Below, one piece after another: positions 34,462-42,401 of a stretch of DNA of 44,827 nucleotides (position 1 is the stretch's first letter; every line of letters starts with the position of its first letter). The stretch spans positions 1-44,827 of the forward strand of contig JAUNCR010000003.1 of NCBI GenBank assembly GCA_030526505.1. The letters are read 5' to 3'. The translations under genes were made by a program, and so were the position numbers. This stretch comes from Spirochaetales bacterium. Its GTDB lineage: Bacteria; Spirochaetota; Spirochaetia; Treponematales; Treponemataceae. The notes beneath the pieces are model-generated. The model was given only the letters and a program-made list of their open reading frames with translations, was not told the DNA's origin and did no database searches.

Positions 34462-35712
34462 ATGAAGAGATTTGCAAAGTTTGTTGCCGTTTTGGCAGCA
34501 GGTTCGTTGATGCTGGGACTCGTTGGATGTAAGGGTAAGAAAGCTTCTTCAAATGAAATCAAGCTTGGTCTTCTTTGTGACATTACGGGAGATCTTGCAA
34601 TCAACGGTGGCATTACGAGTTCAGCAATGAAGTTTGCTGTAGAAGAAATCAATGCGGCTGGCGGAATCAATGGCAAACAGATTAATCTGATCATTTATGA
34701 TACACAGAGCGACAATACAATCTATCAGGATATGGCAAGAAAGCTCTGTCTTGAAGATAAGGTTGATGCTGCTTTCGGTGGAATCACAAGTGCTTCCCGT
34801 GAAGCCATCCGTCCAATTTTTGAAGAATATGAAGTGCCTTATTTCTATGCACAGCAGTATGAAGGTGGTGTTGCTTCTCACTATACATTCTGTACAGGTT
34901 GTATTCCTGAAATGCAGATTGATCCAATTGTAGATTACCTTTATGGCCAGAATCCAAATGCAAAAGTTTACATTTGGGCTGCAGACTATAACTTTGGTCA
35001 GATTACAGCTGAATGGATTGTAAAGGCAGTCAAGGAACACGGTGGAACAATTCTTGCTACAGAATTCGTACCTCTTGGAGTTTCTCAGTTCAGTCCTACA
35101 ATTGCAAACATCAACTCTGCAAAACCAGACATCGTGTTCTCAATTGCAGCCGGTGCAGCACAGATGTCCTTCTACGAACAGTGGTCAAATGCAAAGTTTG
35201 CAGACATTCCTCTCGTAACAACAACATCTGGCCTTATGTGTGGCGAACATAGGATTTTTGAAGCTCCAGCCCTTGCAAACCTTCATGTTGCATCACCTTA
35301 CTTTGAAGAACTTGATACATCAGAAGCAAAGGCATTTACAAAGAAATTCCGCGAAAAGTTCAGTGCATCTCAGGTTCCATATCTTGGTATGGACATTGAA
35401 ACCGTATATGATACTGTTTACCTTTACAAAAAGGCTGTAGAAAAGGCTGGAACAACTGAAGCAGAAGCTGTAATTGCCGCCCTTGAAACTGGAATCAGTT
35501 TTGACGGTCCTGCAGGTACAGTTACAATAAATGGAAAGGATCACCATGCAATCAAGAATTCAACTGCTGTAAGGATTGAAAAGGATCATTCAGTAACTCA
35601 GATTGTAACTATGCCTAAAGTAAAGTCGGGATTCCTTGAAAGCCTTGGAATTGACCTTTCAAAGACAGGCAAAAATTCTCCAAACAAGCAGTATACTCCT
35701 ACTGGAAACTGA
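34462..35712 (+). CDS. branched-chain amino acid/amide-type ABC substrate-binding lipoprotein
   Basis: A 416-residue type 1 periplasmic-binding protein of the LivJ/AmiC/UrtA group. The signal peptide ends in lipobox LVGC with Cys23 as the lipidated residue. Family blocks: IKLGLLCDITGDLAINGG at the start of the mature domain, AVEEINAAGGINGKQINLI, and AFGGITSASREAI. The pattern with WAADYNFGQ and GEHR resembles amide- or urea-type binders more than leucine binders. No Liv-type permease or ATPase genes follow (a terminator and rplM come next), so it is an orphan in this window. With two amide hydrolases upstream, an amide ligand is a reasonable inference. Confidence 0.88.
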   Translation: MKRFAKFVAVLAAGSLMLGLVGCKGKKASSNEIKLGLLCDITGDLAINGGITSSAMKFAVEEINAAGGINGKQINLIIYDTQSDNTIYQDMARKLCLEDKVDAAFGGITSASREAIRPIFEEYEVPYFYAQQYEGGVASHYTFCTGCIPEMQIDPIVDYLYGQNPNAKVYIWAADYNFGQITAEWIVKAVKEHGGTILATEFVPLGVSQFSPTIANINSAKPDIVFSIAAGAAQMSFYEQWSNAKFADIPLVTTTSGLMCGEHRIFEAPALANLHVASPYFEELDTSEAKAFTKKFREKFSASQVPYLGMDIETVYDTVYLYKKAVEKAGTTEAEAVIAALETGISFDGPAGTVTINGKDHHAIKNSTAVRIEKDHSVTQIVTMPKVKSGFLESLGIDLSKTGKNSPNKQYTPTGN

Positions 35713-35748
35713 TACAATATAGTAGATTTTTTTTCTAAAACTTGATAA

Positions 35749-35807
35749 AAATTGGGATTGGTGGGTTCCCTAAGTGGAACACTAAGGCCGATCCCAATTT
35801 TTTTATT
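35749..35807 (+). terminator. Rho-independent terminator with branched stem
   Basis: AAATTGGGAT (35749-35758) pairs with ATCCCAATTT (35791-35800), followed by TTTTATT. The loop holds a smaller hairpin GTTCC/GGAAC (near 35765-35780). Confidence 0.85.
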
Positions 35808-35824
35808 AGTATTCCTAAATTCAA

Positions 35825-35854
35825 TTGACGCAAAATGCGGTTTTGTGGTATATT
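35825..35854 (+). promoter_or_regulatory. rplM-rpsI promoter
   Basis: TTGACG (35825-35830), 18-base spacer, TATATT (35849-35854) with extended TGG before it. It gives a leader of about 90 bases that includes a small hairpin TGGCAA/TTGCCA (35876-35894), possibly the site of L13 autoregulation. Confidence 0.65.
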
Positions 35855-35951
35855 TTCGTACCCCGTAAATAATAATGGCAACCGCTCATTGCCAAATGTT
35901 CAAAGCTAGATGCAAAGTGGAGAACGAAACTTTTATTTGAAGGTAAATTAA

Positions 35952-36380
35952 ATGAAAACTATTTTTGCAAAGAATGCTGAAGTAAAGAATGACTGGTATG
36001 TCATCGATGCAGCAGGAAAGACACTTGGTCGTGTAGCAGCAGTAGCAGCTTCTGTTCTTCGTGGAAAGAACAAGCCATCTTACACACCTAACTCAATCTG
36101 TGGTGATTTCGTTATCATCATCAACGCAGACAAGATTCAGGTAACTGGTAACAAGCCAGACGGAATGCTCTATCGCCACCACACAGGTTTCGTTCGTGGT
36201 CTCCGCACATTCACTTTCAATGAACTTCTTGCAAAGCACCCAACAGACCCTCTCAAGAGAACAATCTAGGGAATGCTTCCACACAATCGTCTTGGTCGCC
36301 AGATCATCGGTAACTTGAAGATTTATGCAGGTGCTGAACATCCACATGCAGCACAGAACCCACAGCCACTTGAAGTGTAA
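35952..36380 (+). CDS. rplM: 50S ribosomal protein L13, interrupted by an in-frame UAG codon
   Basis: The frame starts at ATG 35952 with GAAGG upstream and encodes L13 ([49 protein letters not shown]) up to LKRTI, then meets TAG at 36267-36269 (codon 106). The same frame continues without shift through [31 protein letters not shown] to TAA 36378-36380. Read through, it gives 142 residues, the length of E. coli L13, and codon 106 aligns with the Lys before GMLP there. The C-terminal part is conserved and essential in known L13. Explanations: a sequencing or assembly error, natural suppression, reinitiation at ATG 36273, or a broken copy with another rplM elsewhere. Followed 12 bases later by rpsI. 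Confidence 0.9.
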
Positions 36381-36392
36381 TAGGAGTCTATC

Positions 36393-36785
36393 ATGGTAAA
36401 GAATCTTGCAATTGGAACAGGAAGAAGAAAGACAGCTGTTGCTCGCGTATTCTTGCGCGATGGCTCAGGAAAGATTGTTGTTAACGGAAAGGATGTAAAG
36501 GAATATTTCTCCCTTGAATCACAGGTTCGCCTTCTCAGCCAGCCACTTCTCGTAACATCAAACGCAAATAAGTTTGACATCCTCATCAATGTATTTGGTG
36601 GCGGAACAAACGGACAGGCAGCTGCTTGTCTCCACGGAATTGCTCGTGCACTTACACAGGTTGATCCTAATGCACATGCAGCACTCAAGGCTAACGGATA
36701 CCTTACTCGCGATTCTCGTATGGTAGAACGCAAGAAGTACGGTCAGCGTGGTGCTCGCCGCAGATTCCAGTTCTCAAAGCGCTAA
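36393..36785 (+). CDS. rpsI: 30S ribosomal protein S9
   Basis: A 130-residue S9, whose basic C-terminal tail reaches the P-site tRNA. Diagnostic blocks: [19 protein letters not shown] at the N-terminus, [21 protein letters not shown] in the middle, and the tail ending [18 protein letters not shown] precedes ATG 36393. It follows rplM by 12 bases, the usual L13-S9 pair, so both come from the promoter at 35825. A premature stop in rplM could reduce rpsI expression by polarity; the intact rpsI argues that the operon is in use. Confidence 0.98.
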   Translation: MVKNLAIGTGRRKTAVARVFLRDGSGKIVVNGKDVKEYFSLESQVRLLSQPLLVTSNANKFDILINVFGGGTNGQAAACLHGIARALTQVDPNAHAALKANGYLTRDSRMVERKKYGQRGARRRFQFSKR

Positions 36786-36809
36786 ACTTATACTTATATA
36801 CAGTTTCGA

Positions 36810-37415
36810 ATGCTTATTCGAGAGATGGTGCAGACTTTGCAAGGTGTTTACGAAATTACACCGGGTGCAGGGTCTGCATTTTTTTTGCGCAAGGAATATT
36901 TGTCTCTGGTAGATTCAGAAAGGATTTGCGCAGGTGCGGAATTCAATGATGAGGAAACTTCCGACATCCTGAATGCAGCCCTCATTTACAGCGCTGAGTA
37001 TGCGGCCATGACTTATCTTGCCCGTGCGGAGCATTGCAGGGCGGCCCTTACGCAGAAACTGCTGAAGAAAAACATTGAAAAAAAGGCCATAGAGCCTGCT
37101 TTGGATTACCTTGAAAGCGTTCGTTATCTGGATGATGAAAGGTTTGCCGGTGCATGGCTTAGGACCCGTTCCATCGACCATGCGGAAGGACGAATTCGAC
37201 TTGCGGCGGAACTTGCAAGCCGCGGTGTAAACAGAACTGCCGCAAAGAATGCCCTTGACGAGTTCTTTTCTGAACACGATGAAATGGATATCTGCAGAAG
37301 GGCATACAGAAAAGCCAGGGTGTTGAAAAGCGACCCTGACAAGATAAAGGCATCCCTTGTTCAGAAAGGTTTTACCCTCAGGGAAATTGATGCAGTTATT
37401 AAAGAAAATCTGTAA
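36810..37415 (+). CDS. recX: regulatory protein RecX
   Basis: A 201-residue RecX family protein, which binds RecA filaments and limits their activity. The helical three-repeat architecture is visible: YLARAEHCRAALTQKLLKK (about 70-88), YLDDERFAGAWLRTR (about 106-120), and LVQKGFTLREIDAVI near the end. The N-terminal 60 residues are an extra domain of uncertain fold, as in many longer RecX proteins. recA is not in the window; lexA is about 23 kb upstream. ATG 36810 lacks a Shine-Dalgarno; TATACA ends seven bases before it, so this too may be leaderless, or it may be read from the rpsI transcript 24 bases upstream. Confidence 0.82.
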   Translation: MLIREMVQTLQGVYEITPGAGSAFFLRKEYLSLVDSERICAGAEFNDEETSDILNAALIYSAEYAAMTYLARAEHCRAALTQKLLKKNIEKKAIEPALDYLESVRYLDDERFAGAWLRTRSIDHAEGRIRLAAELASRGVNRTAAKNALDEFFSEHDEMDICRRAYRKARVLKSDPDKIKASLVQKGFTLREIDAVIKENL

Positions 37416-37481
37416 CCTTTAAATGCAAAAAATATTTAAAATCTATAGAAAATTTTTAAAAAATGGTTAATATTTAGTTCT

Positions 37482-38099
37482 ATGAGCAAAAAAAGTGACG
37501 AAAAATCCGTAGTATATTCTGCACTGGAAGTTGCGCGCATCTGCGGTGTTGTCAATCAGACTTCCATCAACTGGATTAAGAACGGTCATTTAAAGGCCTT
37601 TAAGACTCCAGGCGGTCAGTTCCGCGTATATCCCGATGATCTTGTTGAATTCATGAAAATGAGGGACATGAGGATTCCGGAAGAACTTCTTGCCCAGTGT
37701 AAAAATAGTTCAGAAGAAACAAAAAAGATTAAGATTCTTTTTGTTGATGATGATGAAAGTTTCAATAATGTAAGCGTTTCGCTCATGCAGAAGAGTCTTC
37801 CTGATGCCGAGATATATCAGGCTTTCGACGGTTTTGAAGCAGGTTCAATGGCTGTAAAGAAAATGCCGGACTGCCTTATTCTTGACCTAAGTCTTCCTGG
37901 CGTTGACGGAATTAAAATCTGCAAGACAATCAATACCAGCGATGCCCTTGGCAAACCTCACATCATAATTGTTACGGCAATGGAAGATGAAGAAACCGAA
38001 AAGACTTGCCGTGACCTTGGCGTGAAATATTATTTCAGAAAGCCGGTGTTCATTCCTGAACTGGTCACAGCAGTAAAAGAATTGATGTCAATTGAATAA
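37482..38099 (+). CDS. response regulator with N-terminal MerR/excisionase-type HTH and C-terminal receiver
   Basis: A 205-residue protein with inverted domain order. Residues 12-60 are a MerR/excisionase-like DNA-binding domain (YSALEVARICGV, then FKTPGGQFRV at 40-49, the typical wing). Residues 83-203 are a complete receiver: acidic pocket Asp89-91, phosphoacceptor Asp135 (LILDLSLPG), Thr165 and Lys187 (FRKPV). Classical regulators have the receiver first. No histidine kinase is adjacent. No Shine-Dalgarno; AT-rich sequence with TAATAT eight bases before the ATG. Its 3' end overlaps sppA by 12 bases tail to tail. DNA binding and phosphorylation are inferred from motifs. Confidence 0.85.
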   Translation: MSKKSDEKSVVYSALEVARICGVVNQTSINWIKNGHLKAFKTPGGQFRVYPDDLVEFMKMRDMRIPEELLAQCKNSSEETKKIKILFVDDDESFNNVSVSLMQKSLPDAEIYQAFDGFEAGSMAVKKMPDCLILDLSLPGVDGIKICKTINTSDALGKPHIIIVTAMEDEETEKTCRDLGVKYYFRKPVFIPELVTAVKELMSIE

Positions 38100-39143
38100 A
38101 TCGCAGTAGTAGGCTGGAAACTCTATTTTGTTTTCAAGCCTGTCTTCCACTGCCTTTGGAAGGAGTGCATTTCCAAGAGTACTTCTTCCAAACTGCTTTG
38201 CAGCCCCCATGAACATGTTGTAAAGGTTTTCCGGTTTTGTGTAGCTGTAGTCAACGATTTCATAATCGGCAAAATCGAATTCCTTGCGCTTCATTGCATC
38301 TTCCAGATCTTCCATTGAACCGATGCTGTCTATGAGCCTGTTTTCCATGCCCTGCTTTGCAGTGTAGATCCTTCCGTCGGCAAGATTGATTACTTCTTCC
38401 CTTGTAAGTCCGCGTCCGTTGCTTACAACTTCCACAAAATTATCGTAGCCTTCGTCGCAGATGGACTGCATGATCATTTCCTGTTCCTTTGTCAAAGGTT
38501 CGCTTACAGACCCCATGATTTTGTTGTGGCCTGAATGGATGGTCTTCATCTTGATGCCGTGTTTTTCCATGAGTTCAGAAAGGTCCACAAACTGTCCGCA
38601 GATTACGCCGATGGAACCGAGAAGGGAATTCCTGTTTGCCATGATGTAGTCGGAAGAGCAGGCGATGTAATATCCGCCGCTTGCACAGAGGTTCTTGCAG
38701 TAGGTGTATATAGGCCTGTTTGTTTCCTTTTTATAATCAAGGAGCGCAAGGTAGGTTTCGTCCGATTCATAGAGTCCGCCGCCTGGGGAAAGGATGCTCA
38801 AGATGATTCCCTTGTTGTTGTCGTCTTCCTTCAGTTCCTTGATGACATCCAGGAGCCATTCCTGGTTGTAGTTGTCTCCCGCAGCGGTAATCACTCCCTT
38901 TATTTCGATTCGTGCAATGTAGCTTCCCTTCGGAGACTTCTGCCTGCTGCTTTTGTTAAAGGCTTTGATAAAGGAATGCTGCTTTTTTTCAGCCGATTTG
39001 AATTCAGCCTTTGGTTTTGCGTCGGAATTGGAACTTGATTTTGCGGTTGATTTTTTTGCAATTGATGTAATTCCGCTTACAACCGTAAGGAGTATTACGA
39101 TTGCAAAAATTACTGTTCCTTTGCTTGCGTTTTTCAATTTCAT
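38088..39143 (-). CDS. sppA: signal peptide peptidase SppA (S49 family)
   Basis: A 351-residue membrane-anchored serine protease that degrades cleaved signal peptides. Residues 9-28 form the single N-terminal membrane anchor; a low-complexity Ser/Lys-rich linker follows (about 30-70). The catalytic dyad is Ser155 (NLCASGGYYIA) and Lys208 (HSGHNKIMGS), at spacing typical of the short, Bacillus-type SppA with one S49 domain. It is the last gene of the leftward group CYTH, DUF975, sppA, starting nine bases after the DUF975 stop. Confidence 0.93.
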   Translation of the reverse strand: MKLKNASKGTVIFAIVILLTVVSGITSIAKKSTAKSSSNSDAKPKAEFKSAEKKQHSFIKAFNKSSRQKSPKGSYIARIEIKGVITAAGDNYNQEWLLDVIKELKEDDNNKGIILSILSPGGGLYESDETYLALLDYKKETNRPIYTYCKNLCASGGYYIACSSDYIMANRNSLLGSIGVICGQFVDLSELMEKHGIKMKTIHSGHNKIMGSVSEPLTKEQEMIMQSICDEGYDNFVEVVSNGRGLTREEVINLADGRIYTAKQGMENRLIDSIGSMEDLEDAMKRKEFDFADYEIVDYSYTKPENLYNMFMGAAKQFGRSTLGNALLPKAVEDRLENKIEFPAYYCDLFN

Positions 39144-39152
39144 TTTGGGCTC

Positions 39153-39788
39153 CTATTCTTCAAAATCTGCCGGTGTAAGTACGCCAGTCCTGATTGCTTC
39201 CTGCTTAAGGTAGTAATAGGCGTTGGTGAAAGTCATTGTTGCATAAGGGGTGATCCATACAAAAAGAACGCCGCATGAAATGATTCCAAGAATGTACCAT
39301 CCTATGAAAGACACCGTAAGTCCAAAGAGGTCTGCCTTGTGTCCTTTTGTGATGACCTTGCTTATGTTCATTGCCTTGATGACGCCGATCTTTGGGTTGT
39401 CTGAAAGGACAAAGAACATCTGGGAATAGGCGTAGAACTTTACGAATGCAGGAATTACAAAAAGCAATGCCCAGAGGAAAATCCAAAGGCTCATCCAGAG
39501 CATTCCAAGGAACCCCCTTATAAAATCGGAAAAGCCGTCGATGAAGTCTGCGAACCTTATCTGAGCCGTCTTAAGGTAGAGCAGTACGAAAATGTTTGTG
39601 TAGGCAATTACGGAAACACCGCTGATGAAGGTGTAGAGTATGCTGCCTACGGTTCCGTCTGTTAGGAAACTGCTTTCCCCGATGATTGCAAAAATTGCAA
39701 TGAGTATGAGGGTAGCGATGCATGGAACTGTCCATCTGCCCTTAAGCTGAGCCAATGCCGATGTCTTGAATGATTTTGAATCAAACAT
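39153..39788 (-). CDS. DUF975 family integral membrane protein
   Basis: A 211-residue protein with about five to six membrane helices (for example VPCIATLILIAIFAIIG near 21, LWIFLWALLFVIPAFVKFY near 101). The block FYAYSQMFFVLSDNP followed by IGVIKAMNISKVITKGHKADLFGL is the DUF975 signature. The function of the family is unknown. Its start overlaps the end of the CYTH gene by eight bases, and sppA follows nine bases after its stop, so it is cotranscribed with both. Confidence 0.82.
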   Translation of the reverse strand: MFDSKSFKTSALAQLKGRWTVPCIATLILIAIFAIIGESSFLTDGTVGSILYTFISGVSVIAYTNIFVLLYLKTAQIRFADFIDGFSDFIRGFLGMLWMSLWIFLWALLFVIPAFVKFYAYSQMFFVLSDNPKIGVIKAMNISKVITKGHKADLFGLTVSFIGWYILGIISCGVLFVWITPYATMTFTNAYYYLKQEAIRTGVLTPADFEE

Positions 39789-40362
39789 GTTGTTTTCCTT
39801 CCTTGTTGCCTTCTTCGTGTTCCTTAAGCAACTGTGAATAATATTTTTCCTCTATGTCGTTTTCTGAAAGTCCGCTTTTCGTAAGGAGTTCCTTCAGTTT
39901 TTTCTGTGCCGCCTGCACTGTTTCGTCGTCGTTTTTTTCCGAAAGGATTTCGATTTCAAGAAACCATCCCAGGGGCGGAATGTTGCAGAGTTCCAGGGTT
40001 GCACCGTCGCAAACCCAGTCAAGGACATCCTTGTGCTTTGTTAATGCCACCGTATACCCTGTGTCTTCAAGGTATTGGACGAGGGGAGCAGGGTCTTCAA
40101 TCTTTGTTTCAAGCTCCTCGTTTACTTCAGAACTTGTTCCGTCTGGTCCCGTCCTGTTTTCCTTTTTCTTGTAGGTCAAAAGCCAGGTGACGGTTCCGTT
40201 TTCAGTTTCCTTTCGTATCCTGATTTTCTTGCCTTTCCCTGATGGCCCAACATAATATTTGTCGTCCCTTGTAACGGACCTTTCGAATCTGGCGAAGGAA
40301 TTGAGTTTTTCTTCAACCGCTGACTTGTCTGCCACTCGGGCTTTCAGTTCGATTTCGTTCAT
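39781..40362 (-). CDS. CYTH domain protein (class IV adenylate cyclase/triphosphatase fold)
   Basis: A 193-residue CYTH tunnel-fold protein. The ExExK motif is at the N-terminus (E3, E5, K7 in MNEIELKARV), followed by paired basic strands (KKIRIRKETENG, LLTYKKKE) and acidic strands (FLEIEILSE near 134) that bind divalent metal and triphosphate. Family members are adenylate cyclases, thiamine-triphosphatases or inorganic triphosphatases; without experiments the reaction is open. First gene of the leftward run. ATG has no Shine-Dalgarno; TACTAT (40369-40374, minus strand) ends six bases before it, another candidate leaderless start. Confidence 0.85.
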   Translation of the reverse strand: MNEIELKARVADKSAVEEKLNSFARFERSVTRDDKYYVGPSGKGKKIRIRKETENGTVTWLLTYKKKENRTGPDGTSSEVNEELETKIEDPAPLVQYLEDTGYTVALTKHKDVLDWVCDGATLELCNIPPLGWFLEIEILSEKNDDETVQAAQKKLKELLTKSGLSENDIEEKYYSQLLKEHEEGNKEGKQHV

Positions 40363-40427
40363 ATTCAGATAGTAGCATTTTTTTTGCGATGGGAAAACAA
40401 TAGCCTCCGTTTTTAATGACTATTTAA

Positions 40428-40456
40428 TTGCATATTTTGACGAATGAAATTATACT
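40428..40456 (+). promoter_or_regulatory. ilvD promoter
   Basis: TTGCAT (40428-40433), 17-base spacer, TATACT (40451-40456). Predicted start near 40463 leaves a leader of about 37 bases with GAGG before ATG 40500; no T-box or attenuator fits in it. Confidence 0.5.
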
Positions 40457-40499
40457 TAACAAACTTAAATCTCACTTCATTTTTTATCGAGGCAATATT

Positions 40500-42191
40500 A
40501 TGGCAAAGAAATCAGACAATGCATGCAAGGGTGTAGCACGCGCACCACATCGTTCACTTTACTACGCATCAGGTTATACTGATGAAGAACTTGACCAGCC
40601 AATGGTTGGTATCATCTGTGCAAAGAATGAACTTATCCCAGGTCACATTGAACTTGACCGCATTGCAGAAGCCGTAAAGGCAGGTGTTCGCATGGCAGGA
40701 GGAACTCCAATTGAATTCCCTGCAATCGGTGTTTGTGACGGTATCGCCATGGGCCATGAAGGAATGAAGTATTCCCTCGTAACACGCGAACTTATCGCCG
40801 ACTCTGTTGAATGTGTTGCAAAGGCACATCAGTTTGACGCCCTCGTAATGATTCCTAACTGCGACAAGATCGTTCCAGGTATGCTTATGGCAGCAGCCCG
40901 CCTTGACCTTCCAACAGTATTTGTTTCAGGCGGTCCAATGATGCCAGGTCACCTTGCAGGCAATGATCCTTCAAATCCATATAGCGGAAAGAACCTTTCC
41001 CTTACAGATATGTTCGAAGCTGTAGGCGGTCTTGCAGTTGGCAAGGTAACAGAAGCACAACTTAAGGAAATGGAACACCGTGTATGCCCAGGTTGCGGTG
41101 CATGTTCGGGTATGTTTACAGCAAACTCTATGAACTGCCTTACAGAAGTTCTTGGTCTTGGTCTTCCAGGAAACGGAACAATTCCAGCTGTTACAGGTGA
41201 AAGAATCGCCCTTGCAAAGCACGCAGGTATGGCAGTAATGAACCTTTACAAGAAGGGAATCACTGCCCGTCAGATGATGACAGCAGAAAACTTCCGCAAC
41301 GGACTTGCAGCTGATATGGCTCTCGGATGCTCTTCTAACACAATGCTCCACCTTCCAGCAATTGCACATGAAGCAGGCATTGATATTGACCTCCATGAAG
41401 TAAACGACATTTCAAACAGAACACCAAACCTCTGCCATCTGGCTCCAGCAGGACACACATTCATGTGCGAACTTGACGATGCAGGCGGTGTTCAGGCTGT
41501 TCTTGCAGAACTTGCAAAGAAGAACCTTATCAACACAAGCCTTATTACTGCTACAGGAAAGACAATTGCAGAAAACATTGCAGGCGTTAAGAACCGCAAT
41601 CCTGAAGTTCTCCGCCCAATCGAAAATCCATTCAGCGACAACGGCGGTATCGCAATCCTCTTTGGAAACCTTGCTCCAAACGGAACAGTTGTTAAGCGCT
41701 CTGCCTGTGCAAAGGAACTTATGCTCCATACAGGTCCTGCACGCGTATTCAACGACGAGTCGGAAGCAATGGATGCAGTCCAGAAGGCACAGATCAAGGC
41801 CGGCGATGTTGTAGTTATCCGCTACGAAGGTCCAAAGGGTGGTCCAGGCATGCGCGAAATGCTCGCTGTTACAGCCGCTCTTGCAGGTCAGGGACTTGAT
41901 AAGCAGGTTGCCCTCATTACAGACGGCCGCTTCTCAGGTGCAACACGCGGTGCTTCTTTGGGGCACTGTTCTCCAGAAGCTGCAGTTGGCGGACCAATCG
42001 CCCTTGTTGAAGAAGGCGACATGATTACCCTCGACATCAACAACTACAAGATCCACCTTGACGTAAGCGACGAAGTTCTCGCAGAACGCAAGGCAAAGTG
42101 GGTATGCCCAGAACCAAAGGTAAAGACAGGATATCTTGCCCGCTATGCTAAATTGGTTTCTTCCGCTGATAAAGGTGCTATTCTCCAGTAA
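40500..42191 (+). CDS. ilvD: dihydroxy-acid dehydratase
   Basis: A 563-residue iron-sulfur enzyme that dehydrates dihydroxy-acids to 2-keto acids in valine, isoleucine and leucine synthesis. Cluster and active-site blocks are visible: [16 protein letters not shown], and [17 protein letters not shown] with its cysteines, and [19 protein letters not shown] near the C-terminus with the catalytic Ser region. I chose ATG 40500, preceded by GAGG at eight-base spacing; an in-frame start 24 codons upstream lies in the promoter. With ilvB 1.5 kb downstream, it shows that the organism makes branched-chain amino acids. Confidence 0.97.
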   Translation: MAKKSDNACKGVARAPHRSLYYASGYTDEELDQPMVGIICAKNELIPGHIELDRIAEAVKAGVRMAGGTPIEFPAIGVCDGIAMGHEGMKYSLVTRELIADSVECVAKAHQFDALVMIPNCDKIVPGMLMAAARLDLPTVFVSGGPMMPGHLAGNDPSNPYSGKNLSLTDMFEAVGGLAVGKVTEAQLKEMEHRVCPGCGACSGMFTANSMNCLTEVLGLGLPGNGTIPAVTGERIALAKHAGMAVMNLYKKGITARQMMTAENFRNGLAADMALGCSSNTMLHLPAIAHEAGIDIDLHEVNDISNRTPNLCHLAPAGHTFMCELDDAGGVQAVLAELAKKNLINTSLITATGKTIAENIAGVKNRNPEVLRPIENPFSDNGGIAILFGNLAPNGTVVKRSACAKELMLHTGPARVFNDESEAMDAVQKAQIKAGDVVVIRYEGPKGGPGMREMLAVTAALAGQGLDKQVALITDGRFSGATRGASLGHCSPEAAVGGPIALVEEGDMITLDINNYKIHLDVSDEVLAERKAKWVCPEPKVKTGYLARYAKLVSSADKGAILQ

Positions 42192-42273
42192 GAGCCAGCG
42201 AGTTCTGTTGGTTTTTACGAAGTAAAAACGCGGGCCTTTTGCTAGCAAGGTGAAACTCGGATAAAATTTTATG

Positions 42274-42322
42274 AAAATCAGCGTAGTCGGGTTCCGGCTA
42301 TGTCTGATTTTTTATTTTTTTT
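42274..42322 (+). terminator. ilvD terminator
   Basis: AAAATCAG (42274-42281) pairs with CTGATTTT (42304-42311), with inner GTAG/CTAT and CGG/CCG pairs, followed by a long T-run. Confidence 0.85.
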
Positions 42323-42342
42323 GTTATGCACGGAAATAGTGT

Positions 42343-42351
42343 TGCTATACT
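42343..42351 (+). promoter_or_regulatory. possible mntP promoter (extended -10)
   Basis: TGCTATACT is an extended -10; TTGTTA at 42321 is a poorly spaced -35. Transcription would start near 42358, so the palindromic repeat would form the mRNA leader. Confidence 0.4.
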
Positions 42352-42355
42352 GAAC

Positions 42356-42384
42356 GCGGTGGTTGAGCCTGTCGAAACTACCGC
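42356..42384 (+). repeat. REP-like palindrome (GGTTGAGCCTGTCGAAAC type)
   Basis: GCGGTGGTT (42356-42364) pairs with AACTACCGC (42376-42384) with one G-U pair; the loop is GAGCCTGTCGA. The sequence belongs to the common TTTCGACAGGCTCAACC family of dispersed palindromes seen in many bacteria. It is followed by ATATTTTTTTT, so it also looks like a terminator, yet ATG of mntP is only 17 bases on. Confidence 0.6.
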
Positions 42385-42401
42385 ATATTTTTTTTAGATC
42401 T

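Noticed and set aside
42192..42401. yybP-ykoY manganese riboswitch upstream of mntP
   Set aside because: The conserved riboswitch core could not be found; the gap is filled by the ilvD terminator, a short promoter and the palindrome.
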